Assembly (NCBI GenBank): GCA_027451425.1
Contig: DAIDJH010000013.1
Span: 1 to 13,889, forward strand
Length of the DNA: 13,889 nt
Source of the DNA: Bdellovibrionales bacterium
Lineage (GTDB): Bacteria; Bdellovibrionota; Bdellovibrionia; Bdellovibrionales; UBA1609
Reading direction: 5' to 3'
Below are positions 1-7,595 of the stretch, piece by piece. Numbering within the stretch: the stretch's first letter is position 1; every line of letters starts with the position of its first letter. The notes under the pieces are model-generated. The model did no database searches. It saw only the letters and a list, made by a program, of their open reading frames with translations, and was not told the origin of the DNA. The position numbers and the translations under genes were made by a program.

Positions 1-824
1 CCGACCGCAATGTGAACGGCCAGACTTGCCCCCCAAATGGGATAGGTTTTCAACAATAAATAGGCGCCGGCGTTGACTGAAAGCGCCCCATAAAAAAGCG
101 CGCTCGAAGGGGTGGGGCCCTCCATCGCTCGCACGATCCAAAAGCTGAAGGGGAACTGCGCGGATTTACCGGCGGCAGCAAGCAAAAGCAGAAAGCCGGT
201 GCTTGTGTGCAACGTGGTCTTTTCTAAAAACGCGCTCAAGAAAAGTCCGATATCAGCGACGCGATAAATAGAAAATATTTTAAGCGCGTTTCGCACGGGG
301 GTTCGTCGCTCGTGATAAAATGCGATAAGTAGAAACGACGCGAGGCCCACCATTTCCCAACCAAAAAATAAGAGATCGAGATGACTCGCCAGTGTGAGCA
401 GCGCCATCGCCCCTTGAAACATGAGGACAACCGCAAAAAATCGACGAAAGCCCGGCTCGCGGTGCATGTAATTACGACTGAAGCGAATCACCATACCCGA
501 GGTGAACTCGACGAGAAATAAGAATGCGGCGGCCGCGGCGGTCATTGATAGTCCCGCATCGAAACGATAGTCGCCAATGTGTACAAGCGGAATTTCGGGG
601 GTGACAATTGCTGAGCCTACGGTGCCCCCACGAGAAATGCGCACGATGAACCACGTTCCAATCCCGATTATGGCGCACACGGTGGAGAAAAAAGTGGCAA
701 GAGCCGCGATTCGGGCAATATTCTTTTCGGATAGTGTGGGCAAAGATGCGATTACGGCGGCGCCCAACAGTGGCGTTAGAATGACAAAAAGTAAAATGAT
801 CGAAATTGTGGGAGAAGCAATCAT
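1..824 (-). CDS. dabB: DabB-type proton-conducting membrane subunit (NuoL-like), partial
   Basis: N-terminal 274 codons of an integral membrane protein; the frame stays open to the left window edge, so the C-terminus is missing. It belongs to the proton-conducting antiporter family of complex I subunit NuoL. Residues 146-200 contain WEMVGLASF and a K-x5-R-x2-D arrangement (E157, K182, R188, D191). Residues 219-240 contain GKSAQFPF and GPTPSSALFYGAL, including K220. These match the charged residues of the NuoL half-channel. Hydrophobic segments are seen near residues 7-28, 38-61, 95-112, 128-147, 150-170 and 188-200, with more after residue 210. The start ATG overlaps the stop of dabA (ATGA, 821-824), which implies translational coupling. 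With DabA it should form the membrane half of a DIC pump that couples ion entry to CO2 hydration. On its own it could be read as NuoL or MrpA; the adjacent dabA decides the call. Confidence 0.88.
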   Translation of the reverse strand, partial: MIASPTISIILLFVILTPLLGAAVIASLPTLSEKNIARIAALATFFSTVCAIIGIGTWFIVRISRGGTVGSAIVTPEIPLVHIGDYRFDAGLSMTAAAAAFLFLVEFTSGMVIRFSRNYMHREPGFRRFFAVVLMFQGAMALLTLASHLDLLFFGWEMVGLASFLLIAFYHERRTPVRNALKIFSIYRVADIGLFLSAFLEKTTLHTSTGFLLLLAAAGKSAQFPFSFWIVRAMEGPTPSSALFYGALSVNAGAYLLLKTYPIWGASLAVHIAV

Positions 825-3448
825 AGGTGTTTCAACCTGCCCGCTGGTAAATTAAGTCGACTGGCGCTCGCCGCTTCAAGAGAGTTTCGCCAGACTTTAT
901 TCGGCGGCTTTAAATTATTTATTTTTTGTAATTCGCCATTCAAATAGAGATAAACGTCTTTCGTGTCGGGTTCGATGCATGCGAAACGAACCCACTCATT
1001 TTCAATCCACTCGAAAATTTTTGGATCACGGCGGGCTGCCGCGAGCGCTACGGCAGCATTTTGTTCAACAAGAAGCAGAAGTCTGACCGGATCGTGGATC
1101 TCCGTCATTTGGGTAGGCAGTCCCGTCAAGAGATCGCCTTCGATCCCGTTGGTGAGGCCGATAAGCCCATTTACATTGTGGGAGAGTTTTGAACCCGCTC
1201 CATAAACCGTCGGGTTGACGCGTGAAAAATAATATTCAAGATTTATGCCCGCGCAAACGGGAATTGCCGCGTTGAACATTCGGGTCAACTCTTCGCCGGT
1301 TGAATCCGTCAGCGGATCGTACGAACTCAAGAAGGCCCGGCGATCGAGAAAAATATCTTCGGTGAGATTGCGGCGGCCAATGATACACGCGGCATTTGTC
1401 GCATGATTGTATTCAGGGCGTGGTTCAAAAAGCGAAATGGCGCGAGTTTTCACTTCGACGAGCGCGTGCTCGGCAGAAATATCATTGGGCACAGTTTCGA
1501 ACCGCCGGCATCTTTCGACAGCGTTGCGAGCTAAAGCATGCTCCATGTTGTCGCGAAAAACTTCAAACGAAATCCGCATGCCTTCGGGGATTTTATCAAT
1601 ATCGTAGTAGGTCACTTCATCTCGAGATGTGTCGTGTAAAGCGCCAATGAACCATGTGGTCGCGGGGATTTCAATCCCCTCGCGCTGGAGAAGTTCGCGC
1701 ACTTCACGCATGTTCGCGGCTTCGGCAAAGGCTCTTGCATTCGGCGCGCCCATTCGCCCCGAGCACGCGCCGCAGTTGTACGCCGCAAAATAGGGGTTGT
1801 TTACACTACTTGACCCGTGACCGAAGAATACGACAATGGCCGGCCATTTTTTTTCAGACCCGCTTGCTCCATGTGCCAGCGAAGCCGCTCCGGATGAATG
1901 CAAAAGATTTTTCACGCGATCGGCGAGCTCTGAAATGGAGTAGCCGACCCAAAGGCCGTCACGCTTGTAGTCGTCGCTTTGGCGCGATAAGCGAAGGCGC
2001 GCGGTCGGAGTTATTGTGCTGAGCGGTTCAACAGCCACTCGATTCAATGATGGTTTGAAAACGCTTGCCGCTAGTCGTAGAGCCGCGCCCAACCCGAGCG
2101 CGTGCGACAATATCCAGCCACGAAAAAATGTATTCGATTCCGGCTCAAGCGGAAAAATTTTTCTCCACCAAGTGGGGACGCGAACCCGTGGCCAGCGTGT
2201 CGCGGATTTTTCACCAGGCTTCGCGCTGACTTCTTCGATAATGAGATGCTTGGGAGTAATCAGCACTGGACAGTGCTTTCCAGGAACCGTGTCGTTCGCA
2301 CCTTGATACATGAAGTCCAAGCCGAAAAAGCCGGCGGTTGCGAATGTTTCGATTCGTGGGTTGACCTCCTCGAGGTGGCGGCGAAGTGAGCACTCGCGGT
2401 CGTCGATGCAAAAAAACGCCCACGCATCATGATTTTCGCGTACACCGGGGGATGTGGAATTGGTAGAAACTGCGACTCCGCCTAAAACATTTTCGTAATA
2501 ACTCCACTCAAATGCTTCTTGCCAAATTTGCAAGTGAAAATCTTGATCCGTGAAAGCGGGTATGGCGTCCGGTTTCAATGGTTGTATTGAAAAATTTGGC
2601 GTTGAGATATCGAGAGGCTTGAAATCTGGGCCGAGATGTCGTTCGAGCGCCGCAACTTCAATGACGAGGGCAATGGCGACGTAATCTAGAAGGCGGATGG
2701 CTCTGGGGCTTAAGAGCGAGCGGCTGTGCATTTCACATTCTGATACGAGACCTGCCCAGCCGGGCTGCGCGAGCAGCATTTCAAGAATGTACGTTTCAAA
2801 AAGTTTCTCATCAGAGACGAGTCGTTTGAGCGCTTCGATTGCGGCATCTTTTGCGGGTAGAGAAAGAAGTTTTTTGGCGGCTGGCGAATTGAGCGGTTTA
2901 AGTGGCAGCCAACTTTTTTGCACGAGTGATGCCACGGCATTGAAAAAATCAAGTTGATCCGCGCCGGGGAGTCTCCAAGTTGAAAGCCCTTGGTCGAGAT
3001 AACCGCCGATCAACCGAAACAGTGGAGGGTGAACTAAACGATTGAGTGAAACGGCGCCAGGATTAGGCCGGTCAAGTTCAGCTTGCCAACGTTCGCGAAG
3101 GCGGCCTGCGCCAGCTTCTGGGCGCGGGCTCTGCATAAATTCCGTAGAAAATAAGTTTTGTTTTATTTTGGCGCGCCTGTCGATGTCGGTCACAGTATAG
3201 GCCAGCACGCGGGCAATCGCGGAGTCGGTTATCAATCCCGCACGGTAATTTTTGAGATAAAACGAAAAGGGCATGTAGGCGTTAGCGCCGTAGAGTTGGG
3301 CGGCGGCCCGAACAGCGTCGTGAAATTTCAGATGTTGAAAGGCGTGAAGAGTGTTGTGGTGAACGAAGTCTTTAATGGGGCCCTGCTGGGGGAGCCAGTG
3401 CCTCACGTGATTGAGGCACTCGTCGATATTAAATTTTACTGGGTCCAT
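821..3448 (-). CDS. dabA: DabA-type zinc subunit of a dissolved inorganic carbon transporter (DUF2309/UPF0753)
   Basis: 875 residues, close to the usual 800-1000 of the family. DabA is a cytoplasmic, beta-carbonic-anhydrase-like zinc protein that works with DabB to accumulate bicarbonate, probably by one-way hydration of CO2 energised by an ion gradient. The metal site is intact. FFCIDDREC supplies C347 and D349. GHGSSSVNNP followed by YNCGACSG supplies H544 and C559. The spacings (Cys+2=Asp, His+15=Cys) equal those of the characterised Halothiobacillus protein. The N-terminus carries the family signature GPIKDFVHHNTLHAFQ (24-39). The start ATG is preceded by TAAGGG four bases away, and a candidate promoter lies at 3484-3512. 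The 3' end overlaps dabB by four bases. Nothing suggests decay. The family assignment is firm; transport direction and substrate come from studied homologues. Confidence 0.93.
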   Translation of the reverse strand: MDPVKFNIDECLNHVRHWLPQQGPIKDFVHHNTLHAFQHLKFHDAVRAAAQLYGANAYMPFSFYLKNYRAGLITDSAIARVLAYTVTDIDRRAKIKQNLFSTEFMQSPRPEAGAGRLRERWQAELDRPNPGAVSLNRLVHPPLFRLIGGYLDQGLSTWRLPGADQLDFFNAVASLVQKSWLPLKPLNSPAAKKLLSLPAKDAAIEALKRLVSDEKLFETYILEMLLAQPGWAGLVSECEMHSRSLLSPRAIRLLDYVAIALVIEVAALERHLGPDFKPLDISTPNFSIQPLKPDAIPAFTDQDFHLQIWQEAFEWSYYENVLGGVAVSTNSTSPGVRENHDAWAFFCIDDRECSLRRHLEEVNPRIETFATAGFFGLDFMYQGANDTVPGKHCPVLITPKHLIIEEVSAKPGEKSATRWPRVRVPTWWRKIFPLEPESNTFFRGWILSHALGLGAALRLAASVFKPSLNRVAVEPLSTITPTARLRLSRQSDDYKRDGLWVGYSISELADRVKNLLHSSGAASLAHGASGSEKKWPAIVVFFGHGSSSVNNPYFAAYNCGACSGRMGAPNARAFAEAANMREVRELLQREGIEIPATTWFIGALHDTSRDEVTYYDIDKIPEGMRISFEVFRDNMEHALARNAVERCRRFETVPNDISAEHALVEVKTRAISLFEPRPEYNHATNAACIIGRRNLTEDIFLDRRAFLSSYDPLTDSTGEELTRMFNAAIPVCAGINLEYYFSRVNPTVYGAGSKLSHNVNGLIGLTNGIEGDLLTGLPTQMTEIHDPVRLLLLVEQNAAVALAAARRDPKIFEWIENEWVRFACIEPDTKDVYLYLNGELQKINNLKPPNKVWRNSLEAASASRLNLPAGRLKHL

Positions 3449-3483
3449 ACGCCCTTACTTAGATCGTCAATGACTTCGCAGAC

Positions 3484-3512
3484 TTTTTACGTAAGCGACG
3501 ACGGCATGACAA
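3484..3512 (-). promoter_or_regulatory. candidate sigma70-type promoter of dabAB
   Basis: On the minus strand, TTGTCA (3512-3507) is followed after exactly 17 bases by TAAAAA (3489-3484). This would start the transcript near 3477 and give a leader of about 30 bases before dabA. Matches to consensus are 5/6 and 4/6. It lies between the hairpin at 3543-3574 and dabA, so dabAB could be transcribed separately from the upstream cytochrome-porin gene. Confidence 0.4.
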
Positions 3513-3542
3513 TCACTATCTGTGAATTGAGAAAAACCCACC

Positions 3543-3574
3543 GTGGCCACGTTTGACAAGTCATGGGTGGCCAC
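3543..3574 (-). terminator. nested hairpin after the cytochrome-porin gene, possible terminator
   Basis: Two copies of the self-complementary octamer GTGGCCAC (3543-3550 and 3567-3574) flank a centred inner dyad (TGAC-AA-GTCA), so the transcript can fold into a nested hairpin. On the minus strand it starts about 10 bases after the stop of the gene at 3585 and is followed by GGTGGGTTTTTC. The T-run is displaced by six bases from the stem, so this is a non-canonical terminator. A protein-binding dyad upstream of dabA is the alternative. Confidence 0.4.
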
Positions 3575-3584
3575 AAATTGGCTT

Positions 3585-4868
3585 TTACAGTAAGAACCTT
3601 AGATCAAGTCCGAAATCATTGGTTCGCCCTTGCGGGAAGTAAACTCCGCCTGATCCGTCTGGAGCGTCAGACAATGCGGACACAAGCGTATTGTAGTGGA
3701 AAATAAGGATGCGATTGCCGAAGGGCATACTCACTTGCAATGAGCCTCCGGTCGCGCTTTGGGCTGAGTTAAAGTAAAACTTATCCGCCCGAGCCGCTAA
3801 CACTAGGTGTGGCGTCGCATAATAGAAGGCTCCAAGAAAACCACCTTGGCTACTGAAAGTGCCGGTCGGCGTCGTCGACGCTGTGACGTACTGGTTTTGT
3901 GCCCACGATGCTCCCGCTACAATGTCGAGTTTATTGGGGATTGCATATGCTGTGAGGTACAAGCGCTCTTGATTGTAGTTGTCGAGCCACGGTTGGCTAT
4001 TATCACCTAGCAGCGTCAGTGGAATTGAACCGTGATAGTAGGCGGCCGTGATTTCTCCTAAATTGCCAACGAACTGATCCAGTTGAAATTTTACGTCGCG
4101 CATGCCCTGATCGTTCTGTTTCAAGGTGGCAGCAACGAGACCGGAATTCGCTCCAGCAGCTTGACCGATGGCTTGATCCGTATAGCCGTCATAGTAACCA
4201 AAGGTGAAGTGCGATTGCTTATAGTTGACCCCAGCTTCGAAGCCCATTTCGGGCACATTCATAGCTCCTAACGGAGTCGCGATGGTGTCCTGATTCTTGT
4301 AGGGAGTGAGTATGTCCATAAGCGGGATGTTGCCGTCATCGATCCACTGGTCGGAAGCTCCGTATCCTTCGGAAGCAATCATGCCTGCGCGAAAATTGTA
4401 GAAAAGATCCGGTGTCCCATAGGCGTAGCGTACATCAGCCATTGGCATGTCCAGTCCACCGCCAGAGTTGGTTGTCGGAGTCGCATCGACCTCTGACCAC
4501 GCGCCCCAGTTGCCGAAAAATCCACCAATCAACGGCCACAGTTCTACTTCTGGGACATTGATTCCATTTTCGACTGTAGCTGTCGTGCCGCTGGCCGAGT
4601 TCGCCGCGTATTGGTATGCGACGTTGACCCCTATTGCCGAGTGGTTCGTAACTTTCATTCCCTGATCGTCGGCTTGTTCATCTCCCAACTGGCCAGGTAG
4701 GTGAAATGCCATCCGGCGGAACATGTACCCGAGTTCTGTCAGGTGGGGAGCCGCGCCGTCAGTATGGCACACGTTACATGCGAAATTGTAGCGCCTTGCA
4801 AACGCCGGTAGCGCGTGCGCATGTTTCGAAAAAAGTGTGAATGTTAAAAATACGAATAGTACAGCCAT
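3585..4868 (-). CDS. Cyc2-like monohaem cytochrome c fused to an outer-membrane beta-barrel
   Basis: 427 residues. A hydrophobic leader (about 1-19, ending HAHA) is followed by PAFARRYNFACNVCHTDGAA and then PHLTELGYMFRRMAF. That gives a single c-type haem site C31-x2-C34-H35 in the context [PxFAR-x5-CxxCH-x5-P-LT-GxxF] typical of Cyc2-family cytochrome-porins. The remaining ~370 residues have no further CXXCH. They are rich in alternating aromatic and small residues and in Gly/Asn/Thr loops, and end in a strand-like GLDLRFLL, as expected for a porin-like barrel. Cyc2 proteins carry electrons across the outer membrane, classically from Fe(II). The donor here is not deducible. GGAGGGG about 6 bases before the ATG supports the start. 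The leader is odd in having no Lys or Arg before its hydrophobic core. A barrel protein with a haem tag of another family remains possible. Confidence 0.68.
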   Translation of the reverse strand: MAVLFVFLTFTLFSKHAHALPAFARRYNFACNVCHTDGAAPHLTELGYMFRRMAFHLPGQLGDEQADDQGMKVTNHSAIGVNVAYQYAANSASGTTATVENGINVPEVELWPLIGGFFGNWGAWSEVDATPTTNSGGGLDMPMADVRYAYGTPDLFYNFRAGMIASEGYGASDQWIDDGNIPLMDILTPYKNQDTIATPLGAMNVPEMGFEAGVNYKQSHFTFGYYDGYTDQAIGQAAGANSGLVAATLKQNDQGMRDVKFQLDQFVGNLGEITAAYYHGSIPLTLLGDNSQPWLDNYNQERLYLTAYAIPNKLDIVAGASWAQNQYVTASTTPTGTFSSQGGFLGAFYYATPHLVLAARADKFYFNSAQSATGGSLQVSMPFGNRILIFHYNTLVSALSDAPDGSGGVYFPQGRTNDFGLDLRFLL

Positions 4869-4963
4869 TGATGTCCCCTCCCTCAGTTCTTGATGTGTCT
4901 CACTTTGGTCTAGTATTGAGTCAGTTTATTTTGTTTACTTTTCAGTAATGCAATTTTGAGACC

Positions 4964-4992
4964 ATAAAAAATAGTGAATGATTTCGTGTCAA
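4964..4992 (-). promoter_or_regulatory. candidate sigma70-type promoter of the cytochrome-porin gene
   Basis: On the minus strand a perfect TTGACA (4992-4987) is followed after 17 bases by TTTTAT (4969-4964, 4/6 to TATAAT). It implies a leader of about 90 bases, AT-rich near the start and ending in the GGAGGGG ribosome site. No other feature was recognised in the gap 4869-5090. Confidence 0.45.
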
Positions 4993-5090
4993 ACTTCAAA
5001 TGTTCAGTGACTAAATGACGCATACGAGAGACGAACTGACTCGCTCATGTAAGTGGACTCTAAGTGAAGTTGGCCTAGACCTTCATAGGG

Positions 5091-5128
5091 TATCAATCTC
5101 CGCCGGTTGCGACAGGCGGAGGTTGATA
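5091..5128 (-). terminator. strong hairpin just after the glutathione S-transferase gene
   Basis: Arms 5091-5104 and 5115-5128 form a 14-bp stem with one G-T wobble around a 10-base loop. It lies 12 bases past the stop of the GST gene. There is no T-run after the stem on either strand, so it is either a U-tract-less terminator or a 3'-end stabilising hairpin. Confidence 0.5.
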
Positions 5129-5140
5129 GAAGTTCTGTGA

Positions 5141-5749
5141 CTATTTAGTCAAGCCTTCGGCTTTCAATGCTGATTGCACGGCGGGCAAGTTCGTGACTTT
5201 TTCAACATAACCCATCAGGTTCGGCCATTTGGTGAGATCGAATTTGACAGCGCGCGACCAGTTCAAAACGGTGAACAGGTATGCGTCGCAAACCGTAAAG
5301 TGCGAACCCATTAAAAATTGACCGGGTTTCAATTGCTGGTTGAGCCATTCCACCCGATTCGTAAGCCGTTCAGTCGCGGTCTTCTTTGTGGCTTCGGGCA
5401 GATCTTTGTTCCAAAGCGGGCTGTAGTTTTTGTGAATTTCAGTGGCGATAAAATTGAGCCATTCTTGAGCGCGGTAGCGATCCCATGTTCCAGCTTTGGG
5501 GATTAGATTTTTCTCCGAAGCTTGATCGGCGATGTATTGTAGAATCACGGCGCCTTCGGTGAGAAAGTGACCGTCATTGGTTTCAAGACAAGGGACATAA
5601 CCTTTCGGATTGATTTTTGAATAGTCTTTACCCGATTTTGTCTTCTTTGCTTTTGTGTCAACTTGTTCGACTTCAAATTTTACCCCTGATGCGAAAAGTG
5701 CGACGTGCGAAGCGAGAGAACATGACCCGGGAGAGTAGTACAGTTTCAT
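5141..5749 (-). CDS. beta-class glutathione S-transferase
   Basis: 202 residues from the chosen start, matching the ~201 of E. coli GstA. The protein begins MKLYYSPGSCSLASHVAL, the beta-class N-terminus, with catalytic C10. H106 is at the position used for glutathione binding in GstA. The thioredoxin-like domain covers about 1-80, with the cis-Pro segment YVPCLE and the glutathione segment LTEGAVILQYI. The all-helical domain covers about 87-202. It is cytosolic and expected to conjugate or reduce electrophiles and peroxides with glutathione. The start at 5749 is preferred over an in-frame ATG at 5812, because AAAGGGG lies 6 bases before it and the extra 21 residues would have no family counterpart. 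It stands as a single transcription unit with a dyad upstream (5906-5924). Confidence 0.92.
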   Translation of the reverse strand: MKLYYSPGSCSLASHVALFASGVKFEVEQVDTKAKKTKSGKDYSKINPKGYVPCLETNDGHFLTEGAVILQYIADQASEKNLIPKAGTWDRYRAQEWLNFIATEIHKNYSPLWNKDLPEATKKTATERLTNRVEWLNQQLKPGQFLMGSHFTVCDAYLFTVLNWSRAVKFDLTKWPNLMGYVEKVTNLPAVQSALKAEGLTK

Positions 5750-5905
5750 AGCGAACCCCTTTCGGTTTTGTTGTTGAAGCTCGATGCTGAAACTCCACAA
5801 TAAATTCCTCAAGTCCTGCTGTAGTGCGGCTGGCGATTCATTCGTCTACGCGATAATTTTTTTGTTAGATGACTTTGAATAACGCTAACCGGCGCTTAAA
5901 CACGG

Positions 5906-5924
5906 AGTGGCAACGTTTGCCACT
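5906..5924. promoter_or_regulatory. 19-bp operator-like dyad upstream of the GST gene
   Basis: AGTGGCAA-CGT-TTGCCACT is a perfect 8-bp inverted repeat with a 3-bp centre, about 160 bases before the GST start and 75 bases after the stop of the DUF1566-like gene. It lacks a following T-run in either direction, so a regulator-binding site is likelier than a terminator. No clear promoter was found next to it. Confidence 0.4.
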
Positions 5925-5951
5925 TGACTCGAGTAAATCAAAAAATATTTT

Positions 5952-5967
5952 TCGTCATCGATGACGA
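5952..5967 (-). terminator. perfect 16-bp palindrome after the DUF1566-like gene, possible terminator
   Basis: TCGTCATCGATGACGA can fold into a 6-bp stem with a TCGA loop. On the minus strand it lies about 32 bases past the stop at 5999 and is followed by AAAATATTTTTTG. The short stem and displaced T-run make termination uncertain. Confidence 0.35.
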
Positions 5968-5998
5968 GGCTCGTAAAAATCCCGGTCGCGCGGTACGC

Positions 5999-6580
5999 CT
6001 AGCGGCCCACGCAACGGACTGCAAAAGCGGCGTTGCCATGGCTGTAAGAGTCAACGCTGCCGCCGAAGCCGTAGAATAACCACGAACTGTAGCGGTAGTA
6101 GGAATGGTCCGATGTGGACCAAAAATCATGATTTGCCAACCCTGGTAATATCTCAGTTTTTCCGTCGGCCAAATAGGGGCTACTGTCAAAACCTGCACCT
6201 TGACCAAGATACATCGCTAATTGTTCAAACTCTTCTCCTGTCGGTAGCTGTGCGCCGATCGATCTGCAATACTTTTCGGCGTCTTGCTCGTTCATATATT
6301 TTATATTGCCCTCACGAGTTTTCACAACACTACCCCAGATCAAGCCCGACGGATCTTTGTAAGCTTCTCCAAGCGCGGGATTTGATGTGTCACGGGTAAA
6401 GACAGCTCCAGTAATTGAAACTCTTTGGATTTCACTTCCGCCAGTCAAATTTTGCAAATTCAATTGGGCCTGCGATATAACACCTAGACAATCTTGAGCT
6501 GTGCTGCACGTCGACTGTTGAGCAAACGCCACCGGAGTCACTATTAAAATAGCGTATAAAACCACTAGTGATTGGCGCAT
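5999..6580 (-). CDS. secreted DUF1566/Lcl C-terminal-domain-like protein
   Basis: 193 residues with a clear signal peptide: MRQS, a hydrophobic core to about residue 18, and a likely cleavage after AFA (20|21). The rest carries the pattern of the Lcl C-terminal (DUF1566/FISUMP-like) fold: GLIWG, AEKYCRSIGAQLPTGEEF near 101-118, HDFWSTS near 151-157, a Gly/Tyr-rich stretch, and the terminal AVRCVGR. The C105/C190 pair is well placed for a disulfide; C25 and C31 lie at the mature N-terminus. The family is extracytoplasmic and of unknown, probably binding or surface, function. Such proteins are numerous in Bdellovibrio. The start at 6580 is chosen because GAGGAG sits six bases before it; the ATG at 6586 directly abuts that site and would be too close. 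It stands alone between two unrelated genes. Confidence 0.82.
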   Translation of the reverse strand: MRQSLVVLYAILIVTPVAFAQQSTCSTAQDCLGVISQAQLNLQNLTGGSEIQRVSITGAVFTRDTSNPALGEAYKDPSGLIWGSVVKTREGNIKYMNEQDAEKYCRSIGAQLPTGEEFEQLAMYLGQGAGFDSSPYLADGKTEILPGLANHDFWSTSDHSYYRYSSWLFYGFGGSVDSYSHGNAAFAVRCVGR

Positions 6581-6709
6581 GACCATCTCCTCAAAGTTTA
6601 GGTTTCAGTGCTTCGTTGTTTTACCGTGCAAAACTTGATCCCTTATTTAGGCCATTGACGTGGTTTAATTGCTATTTTTACTGGTTGGTACCGAACGACC
6701 TGGCGATTT

Positions 6710-7006
6710 TTGACATATTTTAACAAAAATTGTCACGGGTCGGTCGGTACTGGTGCGCAAAGCGAACAAGTAGGCGAACCGCTGTCTACGCGTTTATTTG
6801 GGGCTGATCCTGTTATTGCCACCGAGTTTGAAATTGTGCCAGAGCCGAAGGCGTTGATGGCGGCTGATCTCCGCGCCTTTGTCGCCCGGCATGGTGGATT
6901 TGCGCCAGCAGCGCGGGCGATTGGAGCGAGCGAGGGATTGGTCCGGCAGAAAGCTCAAGAAAAGCGATATCAGCGCCTAGGCCGCATGCGGGGTAATCTT
7001 GATTGA
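6710..7006 (+). CDS. doubtful short ORF with HTH-like segment, possible gene fragment
   Basis: 98 codons from a TTG with no recognisable ribosome site; the frame is open upstream only to 6659. I do not recognise the family. Residues ~50-84 (LRAFVARHGGFAPAARAIGA and the following SEGLVRQKAQEK) read like a helix-turn-helix (GGFxxAARxIGxSEGxVRQ). The first 25 residues look non-coding. The 3' end overlaps the convergent antitoxin gene by 30 bases. The likeliest reading is the remnant of a larger gene in a decayed element, or chance. Confidence 0.25.
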   Translation: MTYFNKNCHGSVGTGAQSEQVGEPLSTRLFGADPVIATEFEIVPEPKALMAADLRAFVARHGGFAPAARAIGASEGLVRQKAQEKRYQRLGRMRGNLD

Positions 7007-7270
7007 AACCTCAAGCGCCATAGCGACTTTACATAGAAAATCGAAGCTCACTTCGCTAACCTGGCCGGATTCCATGCGCGCAATCGCCGGCTGTTTGCTG
7101 TCGACCTTCTCTGCGAGCTCCGCTTGGGACAACCCTCTTTGCTCGCGAACCTTGCGGAGCTTTTCGATCACTTTCTTTTTCTGCCGAATCAATTCTATCT
7201 CGAGGTCGCTCAAACCGAGAGCGCGACCAAACTCTTCGGCAGTCTTATATTTATGAACTTTTGCTTTCAT
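6977..7270 (-). CDS. XRE-family antitoxin of a HigBA/RelE-type toxin-antitoxin pair
   Basis: 97 residues. An N-terminal helical segment (TAEEFGRALGLSDLE) of the kind seen in Gp49-partner antitoxins precedes an XRE helix-turn-helix at about 36-70 (LRKVREQRGLSQAELAEKV and QPAIARMESGQ). The C-terminus ALEVSIKI completes the usual five-helix fold. It should neutralise the toxin encoded just upstream and repress the shared promoter by binding the dyad at 7598-7615. The start ATG overlaps the toxin stop (ATGA, 7267-7270), so translation is coupled. Toxin-first order is typical of higBA. Confidence 0.88.
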   Translation of the reverse strand: MKAKVHKYKTAEEFGRALGLSDLEIELIRQKKKVIEKLRKVREQRGLSQAELAEKVDSKQPAIARMESGQVSEVSFDFLCKVAMALEVSIKITPHAA

Positions 7271-7587
7271 ATGCCTAAACTCCTTATTCTCGCTTTTATC
7301 AACTCGGTCGTTCGCCGGTCGGTCTTTTCAGTTTTCTTCTGAGTTGAGTGCAAAACATAAATCGCGCGGCCAACACGAATCACATAAAACACTCGATATT
7401 CGCCAGCACGGCTGGATAATCGAAGTTCGTGCAGCCCTTTAGCAATCGACGGGAGCGGCCTCGATATCGGTAGGCTCAAGTTTTTCCCCGCCGCTAAATC
7501 GTCAAATAGCGCGAACACGTCCTGTATCACATCTTTGGGCGCCTCTTTCAACTCACGTTCAGCTTGCTTGAGAACAATCAATTCCAC
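7267..7587 (-). CDS. RelE/HigB-like toxin, phage Gp49 family
   Basis: 106 residues starting with GTG. The pattern fits the Gp49/HigB branch of the RelE superfamily, ribosome-dependent mRNA interferases: GLHELRLSSRAGEYRVFYVI near 51-70, then IYVLHSTQKKTEKT near 76-89 and a basic C-terminal helix (ELIKARIR). R56, R60, R65 and K84/K85 are candidate RNA-contacting or catalytic residues by family analogy. There is no in-frame start alternative further in and no Shine-Dalgarno. The perfect TATAAT at 7601-7596 lies eight bases before the GTG, so the message should be nearly leaderless. The module sits beside a tRNA gene and recombinase-like debris. Confidence 0.87.
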   Translation of the reverse strand: MELIVLKQAERELKEAPKDVIQDVFALFDDLAAGKNLSLPISRPLPSIAKGLHELRLSSRAGEYRVFYVIRVGRAIYVLHSTQKKTEKTDRRTTELIKARIRSLGI

Positions 7588-7595
7588 GGTTCTAA

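Noticed and set aside
472..855. Short ORFs on both strands overlapping the dabB region (472-678 minus, 577-855 plus)
   Set aside because: The NuoL-like frame from 824 to the left edge is continuous and carries all family motifs; the others are out-of-frame or antisense.
3158..3556. Plus-strand ORF of 132 codons opposite the start of dabA
   Set aside because: It is antisense to a firmly identified gene, has no ribosome site or recognisable domain, and its Val-Gly-rich composition mirrors the opposite strand.
5812..5812. Upstream ATG giving a 223-residue GST
   Set aside because: The extra 21 residues have no family counterpart, while the inner ATG at 5749 has a good ribosome site and the exact beta-class N-terminus.
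6655..6683. A plus-strand promoter TTGACG-17-TTACTG before the ORF at 6710
   Set aside because: The -10 is very poor and the ORF itself is doubtful; the TTGACG is probably chance.
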